The notes: generated by a model not told the origin, from the letters alone. A stretch of DNA of 64,000 bases from Lachnospiraceae bacterium (GCA_017615545.1 JAFZZY010000047.1:1-64000), one strand, 5' to 3'. Shown: positions 14,479 to 23,408, counted from the stretch's first letter. Numbers and translations are program-made.

Positions 14479-16809
14479 CTATTCCGGGTTCAGGTTCTGG
14501 TGAATGATCTCGACCCGTTCGTACATATCATAATTGTAAACATAGTCGTCCGTGTATCCGAGAATTACGCTGTCGACGCCGACCTGGCCGACCTTGATGA
14601 TCTGCTCTTCGTCTTCATCGGGTTCATAATCGACCGCCAGCAGCGACTTCGAAGACACACAGATGGTGTCGAGCGCCTTGCCGTCGACGTAGATCACCGA
14701 GTAATCGTTAAAACCGCTTCCGGACACGATCAGGACGTTCTCCTTCGAGTACACATCCGTGATCTCGATCGGGGTGATACCCATCTGCAGCTCGGTCGGT
14801 TCGAACGGCAGCTGCCCATCGTACGCGATCTGGTCGCCGTACAGAATGTCGTATTCGATCACCTCGAGTTCCTTCAGGTACTGCTCCTCGTCTTCCTCCG
14901 TCCATTCGGAGCCGGCGTTTTTGCGGTCATCCAGGTACTTCTCGTGCAAACGGTAGATAAAGCCTTCATGAATATCCAGACGAGACATCATGTACGGGAT
15001 CACCTGGAAGGCTTCCAGGTTCACGACCTCGCGCGGCATCTCGTAATTCGTCCAAACGGCGAACGGCGTCTCGTACAAGCCGTAACCGTTCAGCTGCTCC
15101 TCATCGATATCGAGTCCGGGCAAATGATCGCCGAACATCAGAAGCATCACAGGCTCGTCGAAATCACGAAGTTGATTGACCAGTTCCGCCATCATGCTGT
15201 CCATCTCGTATGCCTGGTTCGCATAATATTCAAATGCGTACTTCTGATCCTCGCGCTCCTTATCCGTCCACACTACGTGGATCGCAGGATCGTCGATAAT
15301 AGATTCGTCTGGGTAAGGACCATGTCCCTGCACCGAGATCGTATAGATAAAATCGGCCTCCTCGTCGGAACGCAGAGTATCCATGATATACGAGATCAGG
15401 CAGACATCCTCCGGCCAGCCATTTTCCGTGTACGTCAGGTCGTACATATATTCCATGCTGGTAAATGTATCAAAGCCCAGATTGGAAAATACGTGGTGAC
15501 GCTCGTAGAACGTCGCATCGTTATTATGGATCGCATGCGCGCGGTAGCCCAGGTTCTTCAGCACGTAGGGCGCGCTCTCGCATGTCTTTTTATTCAGGAT
15601 CGTCTTATACGGGTACTCACCCGGTCCGAAACTGTACATATTCATGGATGTCAGCATCTCGAACTCGGTATTGGCCGTGCCCGCGCCGATGGACGGCACG
15701 CTGACATAACCCGAGGTATAGCGTTGCATCATCGCATGCAGGAACGGCGTGGGATCCTTATCATACTGGACGGCCGTGTATTTCTGCAGATCAAATAGCG
15801 ATTCGAGCTGGACGGCGATGATATTTACCTTCCCGTCTTCACGCGGCTTGGCGATCTTCTGCACGGCCTTCACGTACCAAGGCTCTTCCTCGGTCTCCCC
15901 GGGCTGCGTCGAATCCGCTTCCTTCGAGGGATCCACTGTCTCATGCGACCATTCAAATTCGGTGGATTCCTCCGCCTGTGTGTTTACGGCGGCAACTTCG
16001 GAATTTCCCGTACCGGCCTGCGTGGCGGCATCTGAAGCATTGGCCGCGACTTCCGTCACCTCCGGATCTTCGGACGTACGGTCACGCCCCTCATGCTCGT
16101 CGATTCCGGACAGGATGTTGTCCACAGTCTCCTTACCATAATCGGAAGGCTTGCTGATACCGGTATTCAAAAGTGTTCCCGAGAAACAGTACGGGACGCC
16201 ATAGGTTTCATAGGCATCGTGAATGTTCGAGAAGTGCAGGCTGAGCATGCCAATGGTGTTGCCCAACCAGGTCAATGAAAATACCACGAAGAAGCAACTC
16301 ATCGTGATCGTGATGTGCTTGAAGCGGTGTCCTTTCGTCGGACCGGGCGCGATGATGATATACAGCAGCACCAATGCAGCCAGTACGAGCGCGACTCCCG
16401 CAACGATCAAAATGACACCTGCCACGCCCAGATACTTCTGCGAGATACGCAGGGCGTACTGGATCAGGCGCAGATCCTGCGCGGTAAACGGCGTCGTCCG
16501 AAACACCAGCAGAATCGAGTCCGTGATGCCGATCGCGATCCAAAGAATGCTCATCAAAATCAAACCGAACAGGCGCTTCCGGAAGATCAGCGCGATGCTC
16601 AGCGTAGCCAGGATGATCGTTGTATTATATAAGAATGTAAACGGCGACAGGAAGATATATTTCCCGAGACTTATGACGGACTTACGGCTGAGCAGCTCGA
16701 CCAGCAGGTTCAGAGCCACGCCCAGGATGAGCCAGACCTTGATAAAATAGCCCGGCCGCTCCAGTTTTTCCGATATTTTCTGAAATGCCATCCCTTTTTT
16801 GATCTTCAT
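14479..16809 (-). CDS. LTA-synthase-family membrane sulfatase-like phosphotransferase
   Basis: A 776-aa protein with about four to five N-terminal membrane helices (to about residue 170), a Ser/Thr/Glu-rich linker, and an extracellular alkaline-phosphatase-superfamily domain. Metal and nucleophile motifs are visible: GAGTANTEFE (nucleophile Thr), HNNDATFYERH, VQGHGPYPD and MLLMFGDHLPG. Such enzymes polymerise or modify envelope glycerol-phosphate polymers. After the catalytic domain, roughly the last 90 residues (ITDVYSKENVLIVSGSGFND) look like an IPT/TIG-type beta domain, an unusual addition. The start at 16809 has AAGGGG; a longer frame would begin upstream of the predicted transcription start. 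The exact product is unknown. Confidence 0.85.
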   Translation of the reverse strand: MKIKKGMAFQKISEKLERPGYFIKVWLILGVALNLLVELLSRKSVISLGKYIFLSPFTFLYNTTIILATLSIALIFRKRLFGLILMSILWIAIGITDSILLVFRTTPFTAQDLRLIQYALRISQKYLGVAGVILIVAGVALVLAALVLLYIIIAPGPTKGHRFKHITITMSCFFVVFSLTWLGNTIGMLSLHFSNIHDAYETYGVPYCFSGTLLNTGISKPSDYGKETVDNILSGIDEHEGRDRTSEDPEVTEVAANASDAATQAGTGNSEVAAVNTQAEESTEFEWSHETVDPSKEADSTQPGETEEEPWYVKAVQKIAKPREDGKVNIIAVQLESLFDLQKYTAVQYDKDPTPFLHAMMQRYTSGYVSVPSIGAGTANTEFEMLTSMNMYSFGPGEYPYKTILNKKTCESAPYVLKNLGYRAHAIHNNDATFYERHHVFSNLGFDTFTSMEYMYDLTYTENGWPEDVCLISYIMDTLRSDEEADFIYTISVQGHGPYPDESIIDDPAIHVVWTDKEREDQKYAFEYYANQAYEMDSMMAELVNQLRDFDEPVMLLMFGDHLPGLDIDEEQLNGYGLYETPFAVWTNYEMPREVVNLEAFQVIPYMMSRLDIHEGFIYRLHEKYLDDRKNAGSEWTEEDEEQYLKELEVIEYDILYGDQIAYDGQLPFEPTELQMGITPIEITDVYSKENVLIVSGSGFNDYSVIYVDGKALDTICVSSKSLLAVDYEPDEDEEQIIKVGQVGVDSVILGYTDDYVYNYDMYERVEIIHQNLNPE

Positions 16810-16853
16810 CTCATTTCCCCTTAAAAACCCAGGAGGACAGTCCCTCCGCTCAT

Positions 16854-16882
16854 AATCTAGCACAAACGCGCGGGAATATCAA
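16854..16882 (-). promoter_or_regulatory. Promoter of the LTA-synthase-like gene
   Basis: On the minus strand TTGATA (16877-16882), 17 bp and TAGATT (16854-16859), with TGC just before the -10 box. Transcription would start near 16847, which rules out the longer reading frame and supports the ATG at 16809. A GGAGG/CCTCC hairpin lies in the leader. Confidence 0.65.
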
Positions 16883-16909
16883 GAGATACCGCCCCGCGTC
16901 CTGTCTTGC

Positions 16910-16937
16910 TTGACTTTTACAAGTTTTATGATATCAT
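16910..16937 (+). promoter_or_regulatory. Promoter of the DUF368 gene
   Basis: TTGACT (16910-16915), a 16-bp spacer and TATCAT (16932-16937) lie 51 bp before the start codon and diverge from the promoter at 16854-16882. Confidence 0.6.
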
Positions 16938-16988
16938 GATACAAGGGTCTGAAAGCGGCTAGCGAATGGCCCCATTAAGGAGTATTTC

Positions 16989-17891
16989 ATGAATTTTGTG
17001 ATCGATTTTATCAAAGGCTGTGTCATCGGTATCGCGAATATCGTACCAGGTGTCAGCGGTGGTACGCTCGCGCTGATGCTCGGCGTCTACAACAAAATGC
17101 TCGGAGCCATCTCCGGCATCCTCAAACAGTTCAAAAAGAGTGTGAAGGTCCTGCTGCCCATCCTCCTCGGATGCGCGTTCGGCATCATCGCCTTCTCCTT
17201 CATAATAACGTACCTGATCGGCAACCATCCGTTCCCGACGTCCATGAGCTTCATTGGTCTGATCTTCGGTGGCCTGCCAATGCTTTTCCTCTGCTTCAAG
17301 AAAGCAGAAAAGGAAACCGCGGAGAAGAAGAAATCCTCCCGCGGCGCCCGCATGGTCCTGAACATACTTCTCTTCCTGTTTTTCTTAGTCGGTTCCATCC
17401 TGCTTTCCATCTCGAAAACCGCTGACGAAGGAACCACCCACGACATCACATTCCTAACGATGTTCATCTTCTTCCTGATGGGCATGGTCGCATCCGCCGC
17501 CATGATCATCCCCGGCATCAGCGGTTCGCTGATCATGATGATCCTCGGCTACTACTTCGAGATCGTCGGCGCCGTAAAAGACTTCGTCCACGCACTGAAG
17601 GACTTCGATGTCGATAAGATGTTCTCCCTCTTTAAGATCCTGATCCCCTTCGGTATCGGTGTCGTCCTCGGCATCTTCCTCGTCGCGAAGATCATCAAGT
17701 GGTTGCTTGAAAAGCATCCCGCACCGACCTACGCCTCCATTCTGGGCCTGATCGTCGCGAGCCCCGTCTCCATCTTCCTGAAGGTTGAATTCTTCGAAGG
17801 CTCCCTCGGCGTAGTTCCCATCATCATCGGATGCGTACTGTTTGTGGTGTTCTTTGTAGTATCGTTGAAATTCTCAAAAGCGGAAGAATAA
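16989..17891 (+). CDS. popT: DUF368 protein, undecaprenyl-phosphate translocase (PopT-type)
   Basis: A 300-aa polytopic membrane protein with the DUF368 hallmark N-terminus GCVIGIANIVPGVSGGTLAL and the internal echo AAMIIPGISGSLIMMILGYY, indicating an inverted repeat of two PGxSGG half-domains and about eight to nine helices. DUF368 (PopT) members, with DedA-type UptA, are reported to flip undecaprenyl phosphate back across the membrane for reuse. AAGGAG precedes the ATG. It is one of only two plus-strand genes and diverges from an LTA-synthase-like gene, so both neighbours concern envelope polymers. A bidirectional terminator follows. Confidence 0.88.
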   Translation: MNFVIDFIKGCVIGIANIVPGVSGGTLALMLGVYNKMLGAISGILKQFKKSVKVLLPILLGCAFGIIAFSFIITYLIGNHPFPTSMSFIGLIFGGLPMLFLCFKKAEKETAEKKKSSRGARMVLNILLFLFFLVGSILLSISKTADEGTTHDITFLTMFIFFLMGMVASAAMIIPGISGSLIMMILGYYFEIVGAVKDFVHALKDFDVDKMFSLFKILIPFGIGVVLGIFLVAKIIKWLLEKHPAPTYASILGLIVASPVSIFLKVEFFEGSLGVVPIIIGCVLFVVFFVVSLKFSKAEE

Positions 17892-17897
17892 ATGAAA

Positions 17898-17924
17898 AGA
17901 GATCCGGCAACTGACCGGATCTCT
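17898..17924. terminator. Bidirectional terminator between popT and scpB
   Basis: A perfect 10-bp stem, AGAGATCCGG (17898-17907) with CCGGATCTCT (17915-17924), has a 7-nt loop and is followed by T7 on the plus strand and TTTTC on the minus strand. It ends both the popT transcript and the converging scp transcript. Confidence 0.93.
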
Positions 17925-17928
17925 TTTT

Positions 17929-18627
17929 TTATATCTTCACTTCGATCTCTTCTTCTGCTTCTTCTTTGATCGTCTCGATCTGTTCCTCGTCCATGTGCGG
18001 CAATTTGTCGGTGCTGCTCATGCCGAAGCGGCGCAGGAACTCTTCGCTGGTGGCGAACAGGACCGGGCGGCCGGGGGCGTCGAGGCGGCCCACCTCTTCG
18101 ATCAGGCCGTACTCCAGAAGTTTATTCACGCCGAAGTCACTCTTGACGCCGCGGATGCGTTCGATGTCGCCCTTCGTGACAGGCTGTTTGTACGCGATAA
18201 TGGACAATGTCTCCAGCATGACTTCGGTCAGGACCTGCTTACGCGGCGTCGCCGCAATGCGGATCAGGAAGGGATAGAATTCCTTCTTCGTGCAGAGTTG
18301 CACCTTATCCTCGAAGTAGACCAGCATAATGCCGCAACGGGGCGTCAGATAGTCTTCCTGCATGGAATTCAGGCGGTTGCGGACTTCCTTCTCCGTGAGG
18401 TCCAGGGCCTGCGCCAAAACGGAGATCTCGACAGCCTGGCCCATGGTGAACAGGATCGCCTCGATCGCGGAGCAGGACTCCGTGTAGTCCAGTTTCGGAA
18501 CCTCTGGCTCCTCCATGGCAAAAGAAAGCTGGCGCTCATCGTCCTCGGAGAATTCCTGCTCTGCGGGCGTCTCCTCGGACTCTGCCTCCGGGCGAATATC
18601 CTCAAACTCAGTATCTTCAAAAAACAT
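17929..18627 (-). CDS. scpB: Segregation and condensation protein B
   Basis: A 232-aa subunit of the SMC-ScpAB condensin. After an unusually long acidic N-terminal tail (about 50 residues, EDTEFEDIRPEAESEETPAE) it shows the two winged-helix domains: AIEAILFTMGQAVEISVLAQ (about 54-73) and the signature LETLSIIAYKQPVTKGDIE with IRGVKSDFGVNKLLEYGLIEE. It ends in a second acidic tail. GAGGAAAT precedes the ATG. It lies 20 bp after scpA, the usual operon. Confidence 0.95.
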   Translation of the reverse strand: MFFEDTEFEDIRPEAESEETPAEQEFSEDDERQLSFAMEEPEVPKLDYTESCSAIEAILFTMGQAVEISVLAQALDLTEKEVRNRLNSMQEDYLTPRCGIMLVYFEDKVQLCTKKEFYPFLIRIAATPRKQVLTEVMLETLSIIAYKQPVTKGDIERIRGVKSDFGVNKLLEYGLIEEVGRLDAPGRPVLFATSEEFLRRFGMSSTDKLPHMDEEQIETIKEEAEEEIEVKI

Positions 18628-18647
18628 GTTTGTATTTCCTCATTTCA

Positions 18648-19445
18648 TCATTCATCGTACATTGCGAGATCTTCGGCCGAAAGTTCGACGGAGCCGGCGT
18701 TATCCTTCCATTCCAGCTCGATGTCGCCGAACAGTTCCTCCTGCGTCGTCTCGATCGCGCCGATCTTCATCAGCTCCAGCACAGCCAGAAACGTGACCAC
18801 GACCTCTGTGCGGCTCTCCTGCTTCTCCAGCAGTTCGCGGAACGAAAACTTCTTGCGGCTGCCGCTCGCCATCTTCTGGATAAACGACAGTTTATCGGAG
18901 AGTTTGATCTTCTCCTTCTGGATCGTGCCGAATTTGCTGCGGACGGGGTCGATCTTGTCGACCTGGCGCCGCATGACCATGCGGTACACGTCGTGCAGCT
19001 TCGTCAGCGTGACATCGGCCAGCAGTTCGTCCATATCGACGGGCGGCTTGTATTTAGAGACCTCCTCCGGGATGGACGGCGCTTTGTAGAAGCGCTTCGA
19101 CGCCTCGAGCAGTTGTTCTTTCAACTGCGCGGACAATGTCTTATACATCTTGTATTCCACGAGGCGCGCCACGAGTTCTTCTCTCGGGTCGATCTCCTCG
19201 CCGTTTTCATCTTCTTCGGGCGGCAGCAGCATGCGCGACTTGATGTCGATCAGAGTCGCCGCCATGACCATGAACTCACTGACGATGTCCAGATTCTGCG
19301 TCTCCATCTTCGAAACGTAATCCAGATACTGGTCGGTGATCAGCACGATCGGAATATCGTAGATGCTGACCTTATTCTTTTCGATCAGGTGCAGCAGAAG
19401 GTCCAGCGGGCCCTCGAACACCTCCAGTTTAAATGAAAGATCCAT
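18648..19445 (-). CDS. scpA: Segregation and condensation protein A
   Basis: The 265-aa kleisin subunit of bacterial condensin. The N-terminus has the defining FKLEVFEGPLDLLLHLIEKN, which binds the SMC neck and ScpB. The ADVTLTKLHDVYRMVMRR linker follows, then the C-terminal winged helix (FLAVLELMKIGAIETTQEE) that binds the SMC head. Length is normal. AGGAGTAACC precedes the ATG. It starts 14 bp after a metallophosphoesterase gene, so the three genes form one operon. Confidence 0.97.
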   Translation of the reverse strand: MDLSFKLEVFEGPLDLLLHLIEKNKVSIYDIPIVLITDQYLDYVSKMETQNLDIVSEFMVMAATLIDIKSRMLLPPEEDENGEEIDPREELVARLVEYKMYKTLSAQLKEQLLEASKRFYKAPSIPEEVSKYKPPVDMDELLADVTLTKLHDVYRMVMRRQVDKIDPVRSKFGTIQKEKIKLSDKLSFIQKMASGSRKKFSFRELLEKQESRTEVVVTFLAVLELMKIGAIETTQEELFGDIELEWKDNAGSVELSAEDLAMYDE

Positions 19446-19459
19446 GGTTACTCCTAATA

Positions 19460-20392
19460 TCAGTTACGCTTAAGGTCAATGATCACCAGCTCCGGCGGGT
19501 TATTGACCCGCAGGTTGATCGAATGGGTGCCCAGACCCGCGCTTACGATCACGTGTGTATCGCTCGCCATCTTATATCCCTTCGCATAGCGCGGGAACAG
19601 TTCGAGTTGCGGCGAGATCGTCGCTCCGATGAGCGGCAGGCGGACGCAACCGCCGTGCATATGGCCGCACAAAAACAGGGAAGCATAGCTGGCCGCATAG
19701 ACCGGTACATAGAGCGGATTATGCGCCAAAACGATGTGAAAATGCTTCTTATCGTCGACCTTCGGTAAAAGCTTCTGCAGGTCCTCCGCGGAAAAACGGG
19801 CCTTCCTGTGCAGAAGCAGTTTTTTATAGTAATGCATGTCCAGCGCCAGACCGCTGAGCAGGATCATGTCGTCCTCTTCCGCTTCGTCTGCGGGCCGGAT
19901 ATTCCCCTCCGAATCCAGTTTCAGCGCCAGAGTCTCATTTTCCAGATAAGGCACATCAAACTCGGTCAGAAGCTCCCGGAACGTCGTAAACCATTCGGGA
20001 TATTCGTCCGGTTTCTCCTTCATGCGCTGCTCGTGGTTACCGGGCGCATAATAGACCGGATAACGGCCGTTCAGGAACGCGAGCAGGTCGCGCGTCACCG
20101 CGAAATCCTTCTGTGACCAACTTTTGACGACCATCATGTCGCCGCCGATCAGGACCAGATCCGGCTTCGCGTTATCGATCGCCTCATACAGTTTTTGGTT
20201 CTCGCTGCCGAAGGTGCAACTGTGCAGGTCCGACAGAAAGACGATGCGTTTTCCGGTAAATGCTTCGGGCACACGTGGATCGCTCACCTGATAGACCGGA
20301 CAGGTCAGCCGGCTCTTCTCGAAATGCGAGATCACGAAGAAGGTAAGCGCTATAAAAAGCAGAACGGCAAATGCGATCAAAACGTATTGCAT
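19460..20392 (-). CDS. Membrane-anchored metallophosphoesterase
   Basis: A 310-aa calcineurin-like phosphoesterase with one N-terminal membrane helix (about residues 3-22). Metal motifs in order: FLSDLHSCTFG, LIGGDMM, APGNHEQ, LAHNPLYV and LCGHMHGG, a complete set. It resembles the YkuE/YaeI group, some of which act on lipid substrates; the substrate here is unknown. Three in-frame ATGs exist; the one at 20392 has GGAG at 6 nt, and the first lies upstream of the predicted transcription start (promoter 20427-20455). First gene of the operon with scpA and scpB. Confidence 0.88.
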   Translation of the reverse strand: MQYVLIAFAVLLFIALTFFVISHFEKSRLTCPVYQVSDPRVPEAFTGKRIVFLSDLHSCTFGSENQKLYEAIDNAKPDLVLIGGDMMVVKSWSQKDFAVTRDLLAFLNGRYPVYYAPGNHEQRMKEKPDEYPEWFTTFRELLTEFDVPYLENETLALKLDSEGNIRPADEAEEDDMILLSGLALDMHYYKKLLLHRKARFSAEDLQKLLPKVDDKKHFHIVLAHNPLYVPVYAASYASLFLCGHMHGGCVRLPLIGATISPQLELFPRYAKGYKMASDTHVIVSAGLGTHSINLRVNNPPELVIIDLKRN

Positions 20393-20426
20393 CTTATACT
20401 CCATGAGGTTAGAATCATCACCGATT

Positions 20427-20455
20427 ATCATACCACAAAACCCTGAGGCACGCAA
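20427..20455 (-). promoter_or_regulatory. Promoter of the phosphoesterase-scpAB operon
   Basis: On the minus strand TTGCGT (20450-20455), 17 bp and TATGAT (20427-20432) with TGG before the -10 box (extended). It lies 13 bp from the CIRCE inverted repeat. Confidence 0.65.
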
Positions 20456-20468
20456 GAAACAATATTTG

Positions 20469-20495
20469 TTAGCACTCTCGAGCGTTGAGTGCTAT
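20469..20495. promoter_or_regulatory. CIRCE operator (HrcA binding site)
   Basis: TTAGCACTC (20469-20477), 9 bp, and GAGTGCTAT (20487-20495) match the CIRCE consensus TTAGCACTC-N9-GAGTGCTAA in 17 of 18 arm positions. HrcA binds it to repress heat-shock genes. It sits between two divergent -35 boxes (20455 and 20503), so it could control htpG, the phosphoesterase operon, or both. Confidence 0.93.
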
Positions 20496-20502
20496 TTTTC
20501 TC

Positions 20503-20531
20503 TTGACATTCGTTTTAAACCGCGGTAAACT
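20503..20531 (+). promoter_or_regulatory. htpG promoter
   Basis: TTGACA (20503-20508), 17 bp and TAAACT (20526-20531), a strong sigma-A promoter 8 bp downstream of the CIRCE element. Confidence 0.8.
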
Positions 20532-20611
20532 GATAAACGGGCTTAGGAAATGCAAGCATTTCCCGAGTTCTAAAGCATATGTATCCAATGTTCTTCGGAG
20601 GTATAATAGAT

Positions 20612-22609
20612 ATGGCAAAAACAACGAAAACCAAGAAGGGAAACCTTTCCATCAGCAGTGAAAACATCTTCCCTGTCATCAAGAAGTGGCTCTATTCCGA
20701 CCACGACATCTTCATCCGTGAGCTCATCTCCAACGGCTGTGACGCGATCACCAAATTGAAGAAGCTCTCCATGATGGGCGAGGCGGAACTCGGCGACGAC
20801 GAGGTCTTTAAGGTGTCCGTCATCGTCAACCCCACCGAGAAAACGATCCGCGTGATCGATAACGGTATCGGTATGGACGAGGAAGAGATCGAGAAATACA
20901 TCAACCAGATCGCGTTTTCCGGTGCGGTCGACTTCCTGAACCAGTATAAAGATAAGGCCGGCGAGGACCAGATCATCGGTCACTTCGGTCTCGGCTTCTA
21001 CTCTTCGTTCATGGTTGCCGATAAGGTGACCATCGAGTCCCTGTCTTACAAGGAAGGCGCGAAGGCCGTCGGCTGGGAGTCCGACGACGGCATGACCTAT
21101 AAGATGGCGCCGATCGAGAAGGAAGGCCGCGGCACCATCATCACCCTCTATCTAAACGAGGATTCGGTTGAATTTGCAAACGAAGGCCGCGTACGCGAAG
21201 TTATCGAGAAGTACTGCTCTTTCATGCCCATCGAGATCTACCTGACCGATGAGACGAAGGAACCGGAGTACGAGGAAGTTCCCGATGAGGACGACGCTGA
21301 CGTAGTTGAGGCGACCGACGCTAAGGATGACGAGGCCAATGCAGAGGCTGACGATTCAAAGGCGGACGTCGAGGAAAAGCCCAAGAAGACCAAGAAGGTC
21401 CTGAAGGCCCCCGAGCCCATCAACGACGTAACTCCGCTCTGGGCGAAGCACCCGAACGAGTGCACCGATGACGAGTACAAAGACTTCTACCACAAGGTAT
21501 TCATGGACTTCAAAGAACCCCTCTTCTGGATCCACCTGAACATGGACTACCCCTTCAACTTAAAGGGTATCCTGTATTTCCCGAAGATCAACACCGAGTA
21601 TGATACCATCGAAGGAACCATCAAATTATACAACAACCGCGTGTTCATCGCGGATAATATCAAAGAGGTCATTCCGGAATTCCTGATGCTCTTAAAGGGC
21701 ACCATCGACTGTCCGGACCTGCCGCTGAACGTATCGCGTAGCGCCCTGCAGAACGACGGCTTCGTTCAGAAGATCTCCGACTACATTACGAAGAAGGTTG
21801 CCGACAAACTCTCCGGCATGTGCAAGACCGACCGTGAGGCATACGAGAAGTACTGGGACGACATCAGCCCCTTCATCAAGTTCGGTTGCATCCGCGACTC
21901 GAAGTTCGCCGAGAAGATGAAGGACTATCTCCTCTTCAAGAACCTTGACGACAAATACCTGACCATCGAGGACTGCCTGAAGGAGAACGAGGCCGAGCAT
22001 AAGAACCAGATCTTCTACGTTACGAACGAGAAGGACCAGGGCCAGTACATCCACATGTTCCGCGAGGCGAAGATCGACGCCGTCCTCCTGACACACAACA
22101 TCGACACGCCGTTCATCAGCTACCTCGAGCAGCAGAATAAAGATGTCAAATTCATCCGCATCGACTCCGATCTCTCCGATTCCTTTAAGGAATCCGAGGC
22201 AGACGCAGACGCTCTTACAAAGGCCAATGAGACATTGTCCGCAATGTTTAAGAAAGCCCTGAACAACGATAAGCTCGATGTCAAGGCTTACGCCCTGAAG
22301 AACCCGGCCATCGCTTCCATGATGACCATGTCCGAAGAGGGACGCCGCATGCAGGAAATGATGAAGATGTACGCGATGTATGGCATGGACTCTTCCATGT
22401 TCGAGCAGAGTAGCCTGAGCCTCATCCTCAACACGAACCATCCTCTCGTGCAGAAGCTGCAGAGCCTTCCCGAGGGCGACCTGAGCACGAAGATCTGTGA
22501 GCAGCTCTACGATCTCGCCATGATCTCCCACGCTCCTCTCGAAGCCGACCGCATGACGAAGTTCATCGAACGCAGCAACGAACTGATGCTGATGCTCTCC
22601 GAGAAGTGA
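20612..22609 (+). CDS. htpG: Chaperone HtpG (Hsp90) with a charged linker
   Basis: A 665-aa dimeric ATP-dependent chaperone. GHKL ATPase motifs: ELISNGCDAI (about 33-42), DNGIGM (about 91-96) and GHFGLGFYSSFMV (about 124-136). The middle domain follows (FWIHLNMDYPFNLKGILYF; LPLNVSRSALQ with the catalytic Arg) and a C-terminal dimerisation domain. Between N and middle domains (about 212-272) is a run of Asp, Glu, Ala and Lys absent from typical bacterial HtpG (about 620 aa) but like the charged linker of eukaryotic Hsp90. The ATG at 20612 follows GGAGG; an upstream in-frame ATG lacks one. Regulated by CIRCE/HrcA and a strong promoter. Confidence 0.97.
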   Translation: MAKTTKTKKGNLSISSENIFPVIKKWLYSDHDIFIRELISNGCDAITKLKKLSMMGEAELGDDEVFKVSVIVNPTEKTIRVIDNGIGMDEEEIEKYINQIAFSGAVDFLNQYKDKAGEDQIIGHFGLGFYSSFMVADKVTIESLSYKEGAKAVGWESDDGMTYKMAPIEKEGRGTIITLYLNEDSVEFANEGRVREVIEKYCSFMPIEIYLTDETKEPEYEEVPDEDDADVVEATDAKDDEANAEADDSKADVEEKPKKTKKVLKAPEPINDVTPLWAKHPNECTDDEYKDFYHKVFMDFKEPLFWIHLNMDYPFNLKGILYFPKINTEYDTIEGTIKLYNNRVFIADNIKEVIPEFLMLLKGTIDCPDLPLNVSRSALQNDGFVQKISDYITKKVADKLSGMCKTDREAYEKYWDDISPFIKFGCIRDSKFAEKMKDYLLFKNLDDKYLTIEDCLKENEAEHKNQIFYVTNEKDQGQYIHMFREAKIDAVLLTHNIDTPFISYLEQQNKDVKFIRIDSDLSDSFKESEADADALTKANETLSAMFKKALNNDKLDVKAYALKNPAIASMMTMSEEGRRMQEMMKMYAMYGMDSSMFEQSSLSLILNTNHPLVQKLQSLPEGDLSTKICEQLYDLAMISHAPLEADRMTKFIERSNELMLMLSEK

Positions 22610-22650
22610 TCGTAAACACTAAGCGAACTATAAACGAATATAACGCAAAA

Positions 22651-22674
22651 CGAGCCGGGCAAAAGCCCGGCTCG
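22651..22674. terminator. Terminator between htpG and the BACON-protein gene
   Basis: CGAGCCGGGC (22651-22660) pairs perfectly with GCCCGGCTCG (22665-22674) across an AAAA loop. The converging genes on both strands end within 45 bp of it; A-rich flanks give T tracts mainly for the minus-strand transcript. Confidence 0.82.
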
Positions 22675-22717
22675 TCGCATGTATTGTCTACTTTTTTCGG
22701 CTCGCGGAACCTGGAAA

Positions 22718-23368
22718 TTATCGTGTCGGCACCTGATCGATAGTCATGTTCTTGGTATCTCCGCCGGATTTAATATAGATGGTGCCTGTTCTCTTAGTAT
22801 TTCCATAATTAGGAAGCATACCCATGTTAAAAGATCTGACATACCATTTGCCGCTGAAGCCGGGGACAGATCCATAATACTGAACATTGGTGTTATCAAC
22901 ACTTGCCATCAACCAGACATTGCTCGTTGAAACACTTAATGCTGTAGGAGACTTCGTGAAGATCACATAGTATCCCAAAGTACCGGGCACATAATAAGGA
23001 TCACCTCCGGGTACGATAATGTCATTTGCTTCCTGCTGGATGCGGATCGTTCTGGTAACTACATTTCTTCTCTTCACATAAACGGTAGCGCTTCTCGAGG
23101 AAAATTTAGGATTTGCATCCACAGTGAGCTTAAACGAAGACTGAGAAGTTCTGTTTACATGGATCCAACTGCTAGTGTTATAAACCGTGCAGTCATAATC
23201 AATGCTGTAAGTGTAAGTCGCTCCGGCAGCCGAAGGTTTTTCGGTCTTCGCATCCGCGCTTACTACTTTTCCGCTCCAAAGCGCAACCAACACCACGGTC
23301 ATGATCGCAACAAAAGGCATCAAAACCTTACGTGCGATACTTGAGTAACAAAGTTTCTTTTGATTCAT
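22718..23368 (-). CDS. Secreted BACON-domain protein of unknown function
   Basis: A 216-aa exported protein. A signal or membrane segment (about residues 14-36, MPFVAIMTVVLVALWSGKVV) is followed by a beta domain whose pattern SSWIHVNRTSQ, FKLTVDANPKFSSRSATVYV and RTIRIQQEAND matches BACON-type Ig-like domains, often linked to carbohydrate or mucin contact. The second half resembles another such fold (LSVSTSNVWLMASVDN; TGTIYIKSGGDTKNMTIDQV). The ATG at 23368 has GGAGG; the open frame upstream includes the terminator and is not used. It follows the TelA operon but is separated from it by a terminator. Confidence 0.75.
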   Translation of the reverse strand: MNQKKLCYSSIARKVLMPFVAIMTVVLVALWSGKVVSADAKTEKPSAAGATYTYSIDYDCTVYNTSSWIHVNRTSQSSFKLTVDANPKFSSRSATVYVKRRNVVTRTIRIQQEANDIIVPGGDPYYVPGTLGYYVIFTKSPTALSVSTSNVWLMASVDNTNVQYYGSVPGFSGKWYVRSFNMGMLPNYGNTKRTGTIYIKSGGDTKNMTIDQVPTR

Positions 23369-23408
23369 CTCTTTTACCTCCAAAAATATGCCCCCGTGGG
23401 CAAAAAAT

